From Neopusillimonas maritima (GTDB lineage Bacteria; Pseudomonadota; Gammaproteobacteria; Burkholderiales; Burkholderiaceae_B), in NCBI RefSeq assembly GCF_040930455.2, contig NZ_CP170494.1: a stretch of 64,000 bases of DNA, one strand, 5' to 3'. This document shows positions 41,876-50,917 of the stretch, in pieces. Position numbers and translations under genes: made by a program. The notes beneath the pieces are model-generated. The model worked only from the letters and a program-made list of their open reading frames with translations. It made no database searches and was not told the origin of the DNA. How positions within the stretch are numbered: position 1 is the stretch's first letter; every line of letters starts with the position of its first letter.

Positions 41876-42814
41876 CTAGCCACGACTCATAATTAAATTG
41901 GTGAAAACAGGTGGCAAGTTGGTGAATTTTTCAAAGATCAGCTTGCGCAGCCAGCTATTGCCCGAATCGTAGTGATAGCGACCATGCCAGTATTGCCGCA
42001 CCTCGTAAGACAGAGAGGGGAACGGCAGGTTCATGATGCGGATCTTGCCGTTCAAAGCCAGCGTTCTGCCTAGGCGCGACGGCACAATCGCCAACAGATC
42101 GGTTGAAGTAATAATTTGCTCCAGGCCCAGAAACGATGACACTTTGACTGCAATTTTGCGCTCAACGCCGCGCTCTTCCAGCGCCTTGTCGAGTCTTGAG
42201 TGCCCGGTAGCCGGGGCGACCAACGCCAGGTGCTCTTCCTGGAGAAATTGTTCTTTCGTGAGCGTATCAATGACGCGGGGATGGTTGGCACGCAAAATGC
42301 AGGAATAATTCTCGGCAAACAAACGTTGTTGATAGAAGCCGCTATGCAAATCAATGGTGTAGCCAATAGCAAGGTCAAGCTTCCCGTTTTCCAGCAGGCT
42401 GGGTGTCATGCTGTCGAGGTCGACCGAATCAATCTTTATTTTGGGCGCGGACTCTTTCAATAGGGCGAGCAGTTCGGGCAGCATGACCAACTGCGCCACA
42501 TGGCTCAGGCCCAGGCGAAACCGGCGGGTGGAGGTGCCGGCGTCGAAAGGCTTATAGGCCCCACCTTCCGGGTTGAGCAAATTAATGGCATGGTCAATGT
42601 CGGGCAGCAGGTTTTCCAGAAAGGGAGTGGCCATCATGCCTTCCGAGGTCCGCACAAACAGCGGGTCGCCGAAGTGTTCGCGTAAGTGGCCCAGCCGCAC
42701 GCTAATTGCGGGCTGGCTTAACCCAACCTGTTCGCAGGCGCCGGTGACGCTACGGGCGGCACGTATTTCCTTTAATAACAAAAAGTCATAAAGATCGAGT
42801 TTGTTCTGGGCCAT
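41876..42814 (-). CDS. LysR-type regulator of the 3-hydroxybenzoate/gentisate operon
   Basis: The 312-residue protein has an N-terminal winged helix (SVTGACEQVGLSQPAISVRL) and a periplasmic-binding-type effector domain, similar in style to the NagR/NahR/DntR group that senses salicylate-type acids. It diverges from the FAH-family gene at 42960; a T-N11-A palindrome lies in the gap. The likely effector is an aromatic acid such as 3-hydroxybenzoate or gentisate (inferred from context). Confidence 0.93.
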   Translation of the reverse strand: MAQNKLDLYDFLLLKEIRAARSVTGACEQVGLSQPAISVRLGHLREHFGDPLFVRTSEGMMATPFLENLLPDIDHAINLLNPEGGAYKPFDAGTSTRRFRLGLSHVAQLVMLPELLALLKESAPKIKIDSVDLDSMTPSLLENGKLDLAIGYTIDLHSGFYQQRLFAENYSCILRANHPRVIDTLTKEQFLQEEHLALVAPATGHSRLDKALEERGVERKIAVKVSSFLGLEQIITSTDLLAIVPSRLGRTLALNGKIRIMNLPFPSLSYEVRQYWHGRYHYDSGNSWLRKLIFEKFTNLPPVFTNLIMSRG

Positions 42815-42865
42815 TTATTTATAATCGCATTTCGGTATTCGGGATATTACTGATTTAACCGCACT

Positions 42866-42886
42866 ACTATTAAGAAATGCAATAGT
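42866..42886. promoter_or_regulatory. LysR-type operator (T-N11-A palindrome)
   Basis: ACTATT (42866-42871), 9 bases, AATAGT (42881-42886). It forms the T-N11-A interrupted dyad bound by LysR proteins and sits between the divergent LysR gene and the catabolic operon, about 75 bases before the first start codon. Confidence 0.6.
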
Positions 42887-42959
42887 GGGTATTTAGGGCA
42901 GCGTATTGCGGCGAAACGTACAATCCTGGAAACTTGAGTTATTACTAACAGGAGTAGAC

Positions 42960-43820
42960 ATGCGTATTTGCCGTTACGACGACAATCGATTAGGCGTGGT
43001 TAAAGATGATCGCGTTTTTGATGTAACCGAAGCACTCGATGCCATTCCGGCGCCTGCGGGTTACCCGTTGCCCACGCACGATTTGCTCATCGCAAATTTA
43101 GACAAGGTTCGCGCACGTATTGAAGCTGTGTTGCCGAACGCGTCTTCCAAGGCGGTGAACGAAGTCAAGTTTCTAAGCCCCATTGCCAACCCTGGCAAGT
43201 TGGTGGCTGCGCCGGTGAACTACCTGAAACATTTGCAGGAAGCCCGCAGCGACGAAGCCATTCACCATAGCAACCAGGTTCTGGAAATTCAAAAAATTGG
43301 TTTGTTCCTGAAGGCAACCAGTTCCTTAATCGGCGCCGGCGAACCCGTTAAGGTGCGTCACCACGACCGCCGCAACGACCACGAAATCGAGCTGGCCATT
43401 ATTATTGGTAAGCCTGGCACCAACATTAAGAAAGAAAACGCCTGGGATCACATCGCCGCTTATTCCATTGGTCTGGACATGACGGTTCGCGGCCCGGAAG
43501 AGCGCAGCCTGCGCAAATCGGTTGATACCTACAGCGTGCTGGGTCCCTGGATGGTAACCGCCGATGAAATGGGTGATGCCACCCAGTTGGGTTTTCATCT
43601 GACAGTAAACGATGAAGATCGTCAAAAGGCCAATACGAAAGATCTGGTTTTGGATATTCCTGAACTGATTGAGTATGCGTCGGCTTTTTATACCCTGCAT
43701 CCAGGTGATGTCATTTACACTGGAACACCGGAAGGTGTCGGCCCGGTTAAACCCGGCGACACCATTATGGCTGAATTCGAAAAAATCGGCCGCATGTATG
43801 TTGCCGTTGAGTCAGCCTGA
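42960..43820 (+). CDS. FAH-family hydrolase (maleylpyruvate or fumarylpyruvate hydrolase)
   Basis: The 286-residue protein has the fumarylacetoacetate-hydrolase fold: LVAAPVNYLKHLQEA, FLKATSSLIGAGEPV, DHEIELAIIIGKPG (metal ligands) and GDVIYTGTPEGVGPVKPGD. It would cleave the ring-fission product of gentisate to pyruvate and maleate or fumarate. No glutathione- or mycothiol-dependent maleylpyruvate isomerase is present in the operon, so direct maleylpyruvate hydrolysis is plausible. GGAG precedes the ATG. First gene of the operon. Confidence 0.9.
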   Translation: MRICRYDDNRLGVVKDDRVFDVTEALDAIPAPAGYPLPTHDLLIANLDKVRARIEAVLPNASSKAVNEVKFLSPIANPGKLVAAPVNYLKHLQEARSDEAIHHSNQVLEIQKIGLFLKATSSLIGAGEPVKVRHHDRRNDHEIELAIIIGKPGTNIKKENAWDHIAAYSIGLDMTVRGPEERSLRKSVDTYSVLGPWMVTADEMGDATQLGFHLTVNDEDRQKANTKDLVLDIPELIEYASAFYTLHPGDVIYTGTPEGVGPVKPGDTIMAEFEKIGRMYVAVESA

Positions 43821-43853
43821 TACACCCTGACGCACATTAGGCAGGAGACAATT

Positions 43854-44903
43854 ATGAATGCACCTCATCCCGTTAATAACGTTGCCGATCGCGAAGCTTT
43901 TTACAAGAAAATCGACGGCGCAAGCATGACGCCCTTGTGGGAAGTGTTACATAACATCGTAACGCCGCTTCCTCAAACACAAGCGGCGCCGCATGTATGG
44001 AAATGGGAAAAAAGCTACCCGTGGCTACTTGAAGCGGGTGGCTTGATTTCGGCGATGGAGGCTGAGCGCCGTGTACTGGTTCTTGAGAACCCGGCATTGC
44101 GCGGAAAAACCCGTATCACCAACAGTTTGTACGCGGGTTTGCAGCTGATTATGCCGGGTGAGGTTGCGCCTGCCCATCGTCATTCGCAGTCGGCCTTGCG
44201 CTTTATTCTGCATGGTTCGGGTGCTTATACCGCCGTTCAGGGTGAAAAAGTCACCATGAACGTGGGCGATTTTGTGATTACGCCTTCCTGGACCTTCCAC
44301 GATCACGGCAATCCGTCCGATGAGCCCATGGTGTGGCTCGACGGTCTGGATCTGGCCATCGTGGAACTGTTCGACGCGCAGTTCATGGAAAAAGGCGAGG
44401 AACACAGCCAGGAAACGAACGTTGAAGCGGGCACGAACCTGGCTGAGTTCGGCAACACCATGAAGCCGGTTGAATACAAGGCGCGTTCCAAAACATCGCC
44501 GCTGTTCTGGTATCCCTACGAACGCACGCGCGAGGCATTGGAAACGATGCGTCGCTTCGGGGCGCTGAATGAGTGCTGGGGCCATAAACTGCAGTACACC
44601 AATCCGGTAACCGGTGATTGGGCCATGCCAACCATGGGTCAGTTCATGCAGCTGATGCCCAAGGGCTTTAAAGGCCGTCCTTATCGTTCAACCGATTCAA
44701 CGATTTATGTTGCGGTTGAAGGCTCCGGGCGCTGTGTGGTGAATGGTCAGGTGCTCGAGTTCGGTCCGAAAGATGTGCTTGTTTGTCCGTCTTGGTTGCC
44801 GTACCACTTTGAAATCGACGATGGCGATGATGCCGTTTTGTTCAGCTATTCCGATCGTCCTGCGCAGCAAGCGCTTGATTTGTGGCGTGAGCAAATCGGC
44901 TAA
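43854..44903 (+). CDS. Gentisate 1,2-dioxygenase
   Basis: The 349-residue bicupin iron(II) enzyme opens gentisate to maleylpyruvate. The metal-binding His residues appear in VAPAHRHSQSALRF, with GDFVITPSWTFHDHGNPSD and MVWLDGLD as family motifs; a second cupin follows (YVAVEGSGRCVVNGQVLEFG). The length is normal. It lies 33 bases after the FAH gene and is followed by the hydroxylase that makes its substrate. Confidence 0.95.
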   Translation: MNAPHPVNNVADREAFYKKIDGASMTPLWEVLHNIVTPLPQTQAAPHVWKWEKSYPWLLEAGGLISAMEAERRVLVLENPALRGKTRITNSLYAGLQLIMPGEVAPAHRHSQSALRFILHGSGAYTAVQGEKVTMNVGDFVITPSWTFHDHGNPSDEPMVWLDGLDLAIVELFDAQFMEKGEEHSQETNVEAGTNLAEFGNTMKPVEYKARSKTSPLFWYPYERTREALETMRRFGALNECWGHKLQYTNPVTGDWAMPTMGQFMQLMPKGFKGRPYRSTDSTIYVAVEGSGRCVVNGQVLEFGPKDVLVCPSWLPYHFEIDDGDDAVLFSYSDRPAQQALDLWREQIG

Positions 44904-45015
44904 GTACCGGCTTTAGTTTTAATCAGCAAATTTGAATTGTGTCTAAATGGGGCAAAAGGGCCCCAGGGGTGTTGTCGTCTCTGCGATTTCAGCATCCCGG
45001 TGAAAGGGAGTGGTT

Positions 45016-46206
45016 ATGAGTTCAGCAGACAACCTGCCGTTTATTGTTGCAGGGGGTGGCATTGGTGGCCTTTGTGCAGGCCTGGCGTTGGCACGCAAGG
45101 GCCTTCCGGTGAAAGTGCTGGAGCGCGCGCCTGAAATTGGCGAAATTGGCTATGGCATTCAGATTGCGCCGAATGGTCATGCTATTTTGAAAAAGCTTGG
45201 GGTCATGGAAATTCTGGAGCCCCAGGTGTTTTATCCGGACGCGCTGATTCTGGTCGATGCCATCGACTTGAAGGAAGTATCGCGCATTCAGTTGAAAGAT
45301 CGCTTTGTCGACCGCTACAAGTATCCTTACTTTGTGGTGCACCGTCGCGATTTGCATGCGGCGCTGGTTGAAACCTGCCGGCGCGAACCGCACTTCTCGT
45401 TCGAGGAAGGCGAGGTCGACAGTTACGAACAGCGCGATGGCTATGTTGAAGTCAATTGCAGCGACGGTCGTACGATGCAGGCGCGTGCCATGATTGGTTG
45501 CGAGGGCTTGCGCTCAAAAACGCGTGCCCGCATTGTGGGTGACACCCCCCGCTCTACCGGTTATGTGGTGTACCGCGGCCTGGTTCCTGTAGAGGAAATC
45601 TCCAATAAAGAATATTTGAATTCGATGGTAGTGTACGGTGGGCCGGGTTGCCACATTGTTCAATATCGTTTGCGCGGCGGTACGGTCATGAATAATGTGG
45701 CTACGTTCCAAAGCCCGGCGTATGCCCGCGGTGAGGCCGATTACGGCGGTGTGGAGGAATTCAAGGCCGCTTACGATAAATGTGCGCCTGAAGTGCGCGA
45801 TATGTTGAAATATTTTGCGTTGGATAAAAACTGGTTGTTGCACGATGTACAGCCTGCAACCAACTGGACCGACGGCAACGTGACGTTGTTGGGTGATTCG
45901 GCGCACGCCACGCTTCAGTATTTGGCGCAAGGTGCCATTATGGCAATGGAAGATGCACTGGTGCTGGCGCACGAAGTGGCGCAGCAACCTAATAATGTGA
46001 ACGCCGCGTTCATGAAGTATCAGGATCAGCGCTTGAACAGGACGGCGCGTGTTATTACTACGGCGCGGCTGTTTGGTGCCATTGTGCATGCTCGTGAAGG
46101 TGAGCGCCTGTTGCGTAATGAACTTGCCAAGAGTCGCGATGTCGATATTCCATGGGAAGTCGATTGGTTGTATCAGGGCGCGAATTTGCTCGACAAGATC
46201 GACTGA
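45016..46206 (+). CDS. 3-Hydroxybenzoate 6-hydroxylase (FAD monooxygenase)
   Basis: The 396-residue class A flavoprotein monooxygenase shows GGGIGGLCAGLALARKG (FAD), an NAD(P)H/FAD-interface motif near AMIGCEGLRSKTR and GDSAHATLQYLAQGAIMAMED (FAD). It resembles 3-hydroxybenzoate 6-hydroxylases in length and the GYGIQIAPNG and YRGLVPVEE motifs. Together with gentisate dioxygenase next door it converts 3-hydroxybenzoate to ring-cleavage product. AAGGGAG lies 5 bases before the ATG. Salicylate 5-hydroxylation is a less likely alternative. Confidence 0.9.
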   Translation: MSSADNLPFIVAGGGIGGLCAGLALARKGLPVKVLERAPEIGEIGYGIQIAPNGHAILKKLGVMEILEPQVFYPDALILVDAIDLKEVSRIQLKDRFVDRYKYPYFVVHRRDLHAALVETCRREPHFSFEEGEVDSYEQRDGYVEVNCSDGRTMQARAMIGCEGLRSKTRARIVGDTPRSTGYVVYRGLVPVEEISNKEYLNSMVVYGGPGCHIVQYRLRGGTVMNNVATFQSPAYARGEADYGGVEEFKAAYDKCAPEVRDMLKYFALDKNWLLHDVQPATNWTDGNVTLLGDSAHATLQYLAQGAIMAMEDALVLAHEVAQQPNNVNAAFMKYQDQRLNRTARVITTARLFGAIVHAREGERLLRNELAKSRDVDIPWEVDWLYQGANLLDKID

Positions 46207-46313
46207 GTTTGTGGCTGAGTTAGGAAAACCAAAAAGGAGCTAAAGGGTTTTCAAGAAGTGTCGTAGTAAATAGGTGTTGTAGTTTTAATTCAAACGATAA
46301 CGGAGACATAGCT

Positions 46314-47498
46314 ATGAAAAAGCGTTTTTTCCTGCGCACGTTGGTTGGCGCAATGGCAGTAGCAGCAATTGGCTTTCAGGCCCCTCAAGTCCGGGCGGCT
46401 GAAGAGCCCTTCAAGGTTGGCTTGATTGTGCCGATGACGGGTGCTTTCGCCTCGACCGGCCGTCAGGTCTATGCCGGTGCTCAGGCTTATATGGAACACC
46501 ACGGCGATACGGTTGCCGGGCGTAAAGTTGAAATCATTCTGAAAGACGACGGCGGTGTTGCTGCCAACTCCCGCAAGCTGGCTCAAGAACTGATTGTGAA
46601 CGACGACGTTGATGTTATTGCCGGTTTCGGCCTGACGCCAATCGCGTTGGCGGTTGCACCGGTTGCCACCGAGTCGGAAACCCCCATGGTGATCATGGCG
46701 GCCCAAACGCAAACCGTTACCAATGCTTCGCCTTTTATTACCCGAACCAGCGGCACCATTAAGCAGGTTACCTCGGGTATTGCTCAGTGGGCGGTGGAAA
46801 ACGACATTAAAACAGCCGTTACGCTGGTGCCTGATTATGCGCCGGGTTACGAGTCGGAAGAGTCATTCAAAAAATATTTCCTGGAAGGCGGCGGCAAAAT
46901 TCTTGAAGAAATCCGCGTACCTATGCGCAACCCCGACTTCGCTCCATTCTTGCAGCGTGTTCGCGACATGAAGCCCGATGCGTTGTTCGTGATGTTGCCT
47001 GCCGGCCCCGGTGCGGCCTTGATGAAGCAGTATGGTCAGCGCGGTTTGGCCGAAGCGGGTATCAAGTTGATTGGCCACGGCGCCATTACTGACGACGACA
47101 ACCTGAACGAAGGCGGCGATGCTGCAATGGGTGCAATCACTTCCGATTACTACTCAAACAACCATGATTCGGAATTGAATCGCAAGTTCAAGGAAACCTA
47201 CAAGAAGTTTGACCCCACCAGTCGTGCCAACTTCTTTGGTGTTGCCGGCTACGATGGCATGCAGCTTATTTACGAAGCGCTGAAGAAGAGCGATGGTAAG
47301 GCAGAGGGCATGGCGCTGGTTGATGCAATGAAAGGTCTTTCCTTTGAAAGCCCACGCGGTCCGGTTACGTTGGATCCTGAGTATCGCGATTTCATTCAGA
47401 ACATTTACATGCGCGAAGTCAAAAAAGTGGGCGATGAATACCACAACGTTGAGTTCGATGTTGTTGAAAACGTTAACGCTGTAGGCGAAGCCAAGTAA
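46314..47498 (+). CDS. ABC transporter substrate-binding protein (LivK type), aromatic acid uptake
   Basis: The 394-residue protein has a cleaved signal (FFLRTLVGAMAVAAIGFQA, cut after VRAAE) and a type I periplasmic binding fold: KVGLIVPMTGAFASTGRQV, GRKVEIILKDDGG, PDYAPGYESEESFKKYF. It belongs to the branched-chain-amino-acid-type importers that in proteobacteria often bring in aromatic acids. The operon context points to 3-hydroxybenzoate or gentisate. Its stop overlaps the next start (TAATG). Confidence 0.92.
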   Translation: MKKRFFLRTLVGAMAVAAIGFQAPQVRAAEEPFKVGLIVPMTGAFASTGRQVYAGAQAYMEHHGDTVAGRKVEIILKDDGGVAANSRKLAQELIVNDDVDVIAGFGLTPIALAVAPVATESETPMVIMAAQTQTVTNASPFITRTSGTIKQVTSGIAQWAVENDIKTAVTLVPDYAPGYESEESFKKYFLEGGGKILEEIRVPMRNPDFAPFLQRVRDMKPDALFVMLPAGPGAALMKQYGQRGLAEAGIKLIGHGAITDDDNLNEGGDAAMGAITSDYYSNNHDSELNRKFKETYKKFDPTSRANFFGVAGYDGMQLIYEALKKSDGKAEGMALVDAMKGLSFESPRGPVTLDPEYRDFIQNIYMREVKKVGDEYHNVEFDVVENVNAVGEAK

Positions 47499-48370
47499 TG
47501 TTGACCATACTTTTTGACGGCGTCGCGTATGGGATGCTGTTGTTTGTACTGGCTATTGGTTTGTCCGTGACGCTTGGGTTGATGAACTTCATCAACCTGG
47601 CGCACGGCGCCTTTGCCATGGCAGGGGGGTACACCACGGTTCTGCTGATGCGGAACTATGATGTGCCCTTCCTGTGGTGCATGCCCATCGCATTTATTGT
47701 GGCGGCGGTGTTGGGTGCCGTGCTGGAACGCACGTTATATCGCCCCATGTATAACAAACCGCCGCTTGATCAAGTGTTGTTTTCAATCGGCCTGGCGTTT
47801 ATTGCCGTGACGGCGGTTGATTACAGTATTGGCTCAAGCGAGCAAATTATTCAATTACCCGAATGGTTGCGTGGGCGCAGTGAAATTGCGATTGGCGATC
47901 AGATTCTGGCCATGGGCCATTACCGGATTCTTATTATTGCTATCTGCGTGGCGCTGGCGTTCGTGCTGCAATACATATTGAACAAAACACGTTTTGGCAG
48001 CCGCTTGCGCGCGGCCGTTGATGACCAGCGCGTGGCAGACGGTCTGGGTATCAATGTTAATGTGGTGTTCTTTTCCACGTTCGCATTTGGCTCCGGTCTC
48101 GCTGGGCTGGGTGGCGCACTGGGTGCGCAGGTATTGGGTCTTGACCCCACCTTCCCATTCAAATTCATGATCTATTTCCTTATTGTGGTGGCGATCGGCG
48201 GAACGTCGTCTCTTACCGGCCCGCTGCTGGCGTCGCTCTTGCTGGGTATCGCCGACGTGGCAGGCAAATACTACATTCCGGAACTAGGGTCTTTCATTGT
48301 GTATATCGTAATGATTGTCATGCTCTTGTGGCGTCCTCAAGGGTTGTTTGCGACCAGAGGGAGTAAATAG
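47498..48370 (+). CDS. ABC transporter permease (LivH type)
   Basis: A 290-residue permease with eight or so membrane helices. Motifs: FDGVAYGMLLFVLAIGLSVTLG, GLMNFINLAHGAFAM and GLGINVNVVFFSTFAFGSGLAGLGG cut in two. One of two permeases of the importer. Confidence 0.94.
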   Translation: MLTILFDGVAYGMLLFVLAIGLSVTLGLMNFINLAHGAFAMAGGYTTVLLMRNYDVPFLWCMPIAFIVAAVLGAVLERTLYRPMYNKPPLDQVLFSIGLAFIAVTAVDYSIGSSEQIIQLPEWLRGRSEIAIGDQILAMGHYRILIIAICVALAFVLQYILNKTRFGSRLRAAVDDQRVADGLGINVNVVFFSTFAFGSGLAGLGGALGAQVLGLDPTFPFKFMIYFLIVVAIGGTSSLTGPLLASLLLGIADVAGKYYIPELGSFIVYIVMIVMLLWRPQGLFATRGSK

Positions 48371-48372
48371 CC

Positions 48373-49341
48373 ATGAGTGACGTTCAATCTACGTTGTTGC
48401 GTAATACGCGCTTTAGAATCTGGGAGCCGTTCTTCTGGGTTGTTCCGTTTGTGATTTTGGCGCTGTTTCCAGGGCAGTCGTTTCTAATTAATCAAATGGC
48501 GATTATGGCGCTGTATGCGATTTCGCTCGACCTGATTCTGGGCTACACCGGCATTATGTCGTTGGGTCACGCTGCCTTCTTTGGTTTGGGGGCCTATGCC
48601 GCCGGCTTGTTTTGCATTCATGTTTCTCCCGATCCGATCATCGGCCTCGTGGCAGGGATGGTGGTGGCCGGTATTGGTGGGCTTATCTTCAGTGTTACCG
48701 TACTTAGGGGTACCCATCTGACGGTGGTTATGGTGACCTTGGGTGTTTCTTTGATACTTTATGAATTAGCCAACTACCTAACCGGTTTGACGGGGGGTGC
48801 TGACGGTTTGCAGGGCGTCGATATGGCTCCTATCTTCGGCATTTTCCAGTTTAAGTTCGACGGTATTACGGCGGCTTATTATTCGCTGGTAGTGTTGTTG
48901 GTTTTCTTGTTCATTTGCCGACGGTTGGCGCATTCACCCTTTGGTTTCAGCCTGAAGGCGATTCGCGACAATCGCTTGCGTGCCACGGCCATTGGCATTA
49001 GTGCCGAGCGCCGCATCATACTGATTTACACCATTGCCGGCGCCATTGCCGGTGTGGCGGGGGCGGTGCAAGCGCAAAGCATGAACTTTGCCTCATTGGA
49101 AGTGTTTTCTTTCGAGAAATCGGCCGATGTATTGTTAATGGTTGTGATTGGCGGCACCGCATGGGTATACGGCGGTTTTGTAGGGGCAATTGTGTTCAGT
49201 GGCCTGCACCATATTTTGTCCGACATCACGCCGCAATACTGGACCTTCTGGGTTGGTTTGTTCCTGGTTGTGTTAATGCGGGTAGGGCGCGACCGCTTGT
49301 TGCGCCCCTGGACCTGGTTCAGGAGGGAAACACATGGCTGA
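48373..49341 (+). CDS. ABC transporter permease (LivM type)
   Basis: A 322-residue permease with ten predicted helices. LivM motifs: LDLILGYTGIMSLGHAAFFG, FSLKAIRDNRLRATAIGI and VVIGGTAWVYGGFVGAIVF. Its end overlaps the start of the next gene by 8 bases, indicating coupled translation. Confidence 0.94.
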   Translation: MSDVQSTLLRNTRFRIWEPFFWVVPFVILALFPGQSFLINQMAIMALYAISLDLILGYTGIMSLGHAAFFGLGAYAAGLFCIHVSPDPIIGLVAGMVVAGIGGLIFSVTVLRGTHLTVVMVTLGVSLILYELANYLTGLTGGADGLQGVDMAPIFGIFQFKFDGITAAYYSLVVLLVFLFICRRLAHSPFGFSLKAIRDNRLRATAIGISAERRIILIYTIAGAIAGVAGAVQAQSMNFASLEVFSFEKSADVLLMVVIGGTAWVYGGFVGAIVFSGLHHILSDITPQYWTFWVGLFLVVLMRVGRDRLLRPWTWFRRETHG

Positions 49342-50122
49342 AACCGAATACGCATTCTCGGCAACGGGTTTGGTGAAGCGGTTCGGCGGGATTACCGCCA
49401 TCGATAACGTCACGTTGAATTTGCGCAAAGGGGCCCGTCATGCCTTGATTGGTCCAAACGGCGCGGGGAAAACCACCTTTGTTAATTTGCTCACCGGCGT
49501 GTTGGAGCCTACGGAAGGGACGATTCTGCTGGAAGGCGATGATGTGACCCACTTGCCGGTGCACCAGCGGGTTAAGCGCGGCATGGTGCGTACTTTCCAG
49601 ATCAACCAGTTGTTCGACGACTTAACCCCGCTTGAAACGCTGGCACTGACGGTATCCGAACATCAGGGTCTGGGCGGCAAGTTGTGGCAGTTGCTGGGGT
49701 CGAACAAAGCCGTCATGGATCGTTGCGATGAGTTGCTTGAGCAATTCAAGTTGAAAGACGTGATGAATCAGCCGACGCATGTATTGCCTTACGGCAAGCG
49801 TCGTCAGTTGGAAATTGCCATTGCCTTGGCGTGTAATCCACGTGTGCTGTTGCTCGATGAGCCGGTGGCGGGCGTGCCCGAAGGGGAGCGTCAGGATCTG
49901 CTGGCCATTATTGACGCTTTACCTAAAGACGTATCCATTTTGCTTATTGAGCACGACATGGATTTGGTGTTCAGCTTTGCCACTCGCATGACGGTGTTGG
50001 TGAACGGTGCGCTGTTAACGGAAGCGGATCCGGAAACCATTGCCAACGACCCTCGTGTTAAAGAGGTTTATCTTGGGCATGGAGAGCCAAGCGAGCTGGT
50101 AAAGGAGGTGGCAGGTGGCTGA
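49334..50122 (+). CDS. ABC transporter ATP-binding protein (LivG type)
   Basis: The 262-residue ATPase has Walker A GPNGAGKTTFVNLL, Walker B VLLLDEPVAGV (Pro kept, in LivG style) and the C-terminal PRVKEVYLG typical of LivG. The signature is PYGKRRQLEIA. It overlaps both neighbours by 8 bases. Confidence 0.95.
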   Translation: MAETEYAFSATGLVKRFGGITAIDNVTLNLRKGARHALIGPNGAGKTTFVNLLTGVLEPTEGTILLEGDDVTHLPVHQRVKRGMVRTFQINQLFDDLTPLETLALTVSEHQGLGGKLWQLLGSNKAVMDRCDELLEQFKLKDVMNQPTHVLPYGKRRQLEIAIALACNPRVLLLDEPVAGVPEGERQDLLAIIDALPKDVSILLIEHDMDLVFSFATRMTVLVNGALLTEADPETIANDPRVKEVYLGHGEPSELVKEVAGG

Positions 50123-50819
50123 ACTGCTGAGAATGGAAGGTGTAAGCGCCGGCTACGCGGGTGCGGTGGTGTTGCAGGATATTTCCCTGTCAATGGAAGA
50201 GGGCCAAACGCTGGCTTTGCTTGGGCGTAACGGCACGGGCAAAACAACACTCATTAATACCATTGTGGGAGTGACCCAGCATTACAAGGGCGGTGTCGAA
50301 CTCTTGGGCAAGCCGTTGCAAAAGTTGAATCCTTATCAACGCGCGGCGGCCGGTATTGGGTGGGTACCGCAAGAACGAAATATTTTTAAATCGTTAACCG
50401 TACACGAGAATTTAACGGCGATTGAGCGACCCGGCCCATGGTCGCCTAATCGTGTGTATGAGATGTTCCCGCGCCTGGCCGAACGGAAAGAGAACATGGG
50501 TACGCAGTTGTCGGGTGGTGAGCAGCAAATGCTGGCGATTGGCCGGGCATTGGTGCTGAACCCCAAGTTGTTGCTGCTTGATGAGCCCACCGAAGGTTTG
50601 GCTCCGATTCTGGTTGAAGAGGTTATCCAGGGTATTCGTCGGGTCACGCGCGACGAGGGGCTGAGCGCGATTATTGTGGAACAGCACCCTCAGCTTATTC
50701 TGGCTATTTCAGAGCGGGCTGTGGTGTTGGATCGGGGAACGGTGGTGCATGAAGGCACGGCCGCCGAGTTACGTGACGATCACGACAAGTTGAATCACTT
50801 GTTGGGTGTTGCGCGTTAA
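50115..50819 (+). CDS. ABC transporter ATP-binding protein (LivF type)
   Basis: The 234-residue ATPase has Walker A GRNGTGKTTLIN, signature LSGGEQQMLAIGRAL, Walker B LLLLDEPTEGLAP and the switch EQHPQL (LivF-type EQ). It starts with GTG and ends the operon; a strong terminator follows 37 bases after its stop. Confidence 0.95.
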   Translation: MAELLRMEGVSAGYAGAVVLQDISLSMEEGQTLALLGRNGTGKTTLINTIVGVTQHYKGGVELLGKPLQKLNPYQRAAAGIGWVPQERNIFKSLTVHENLTAIERPGPWSPNRVYEMFPRLAERKENMGTQLSGGEQQMLAIGRALVLNPKLLLLDEPTEGLAPILVEEVIQGIRRVTRDEGLSAIIVEQHPQLILAISERAVVLDRGTVVHEGTAAELRDDHDKLNHLLGVAR

Positions 50820-50855
50820 GTGTTGTAAAGGCTGGTTGTAAAGGCCTCCGGTATT

Positions 50856-50884
50856 GCCCCCGCTTTTGCGGGGGCTCTTTTTTT
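50856..50884 (+). terminator. Rho-independent terminator of the 3-hydroxybenzoate/importer operon
   Basis: GCCCCCGC (50856-50863), loop TTTT, GCGGGGGC (50868-50875), then TCTTTTTTT to 50884. An 8-bp all-GC stem plus T-run. Confidence 0.93.
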
Positions 50885-50917
50885 GGTGCGTCCCGGTTGG
50901 GACGCACCTTTGGCAAG

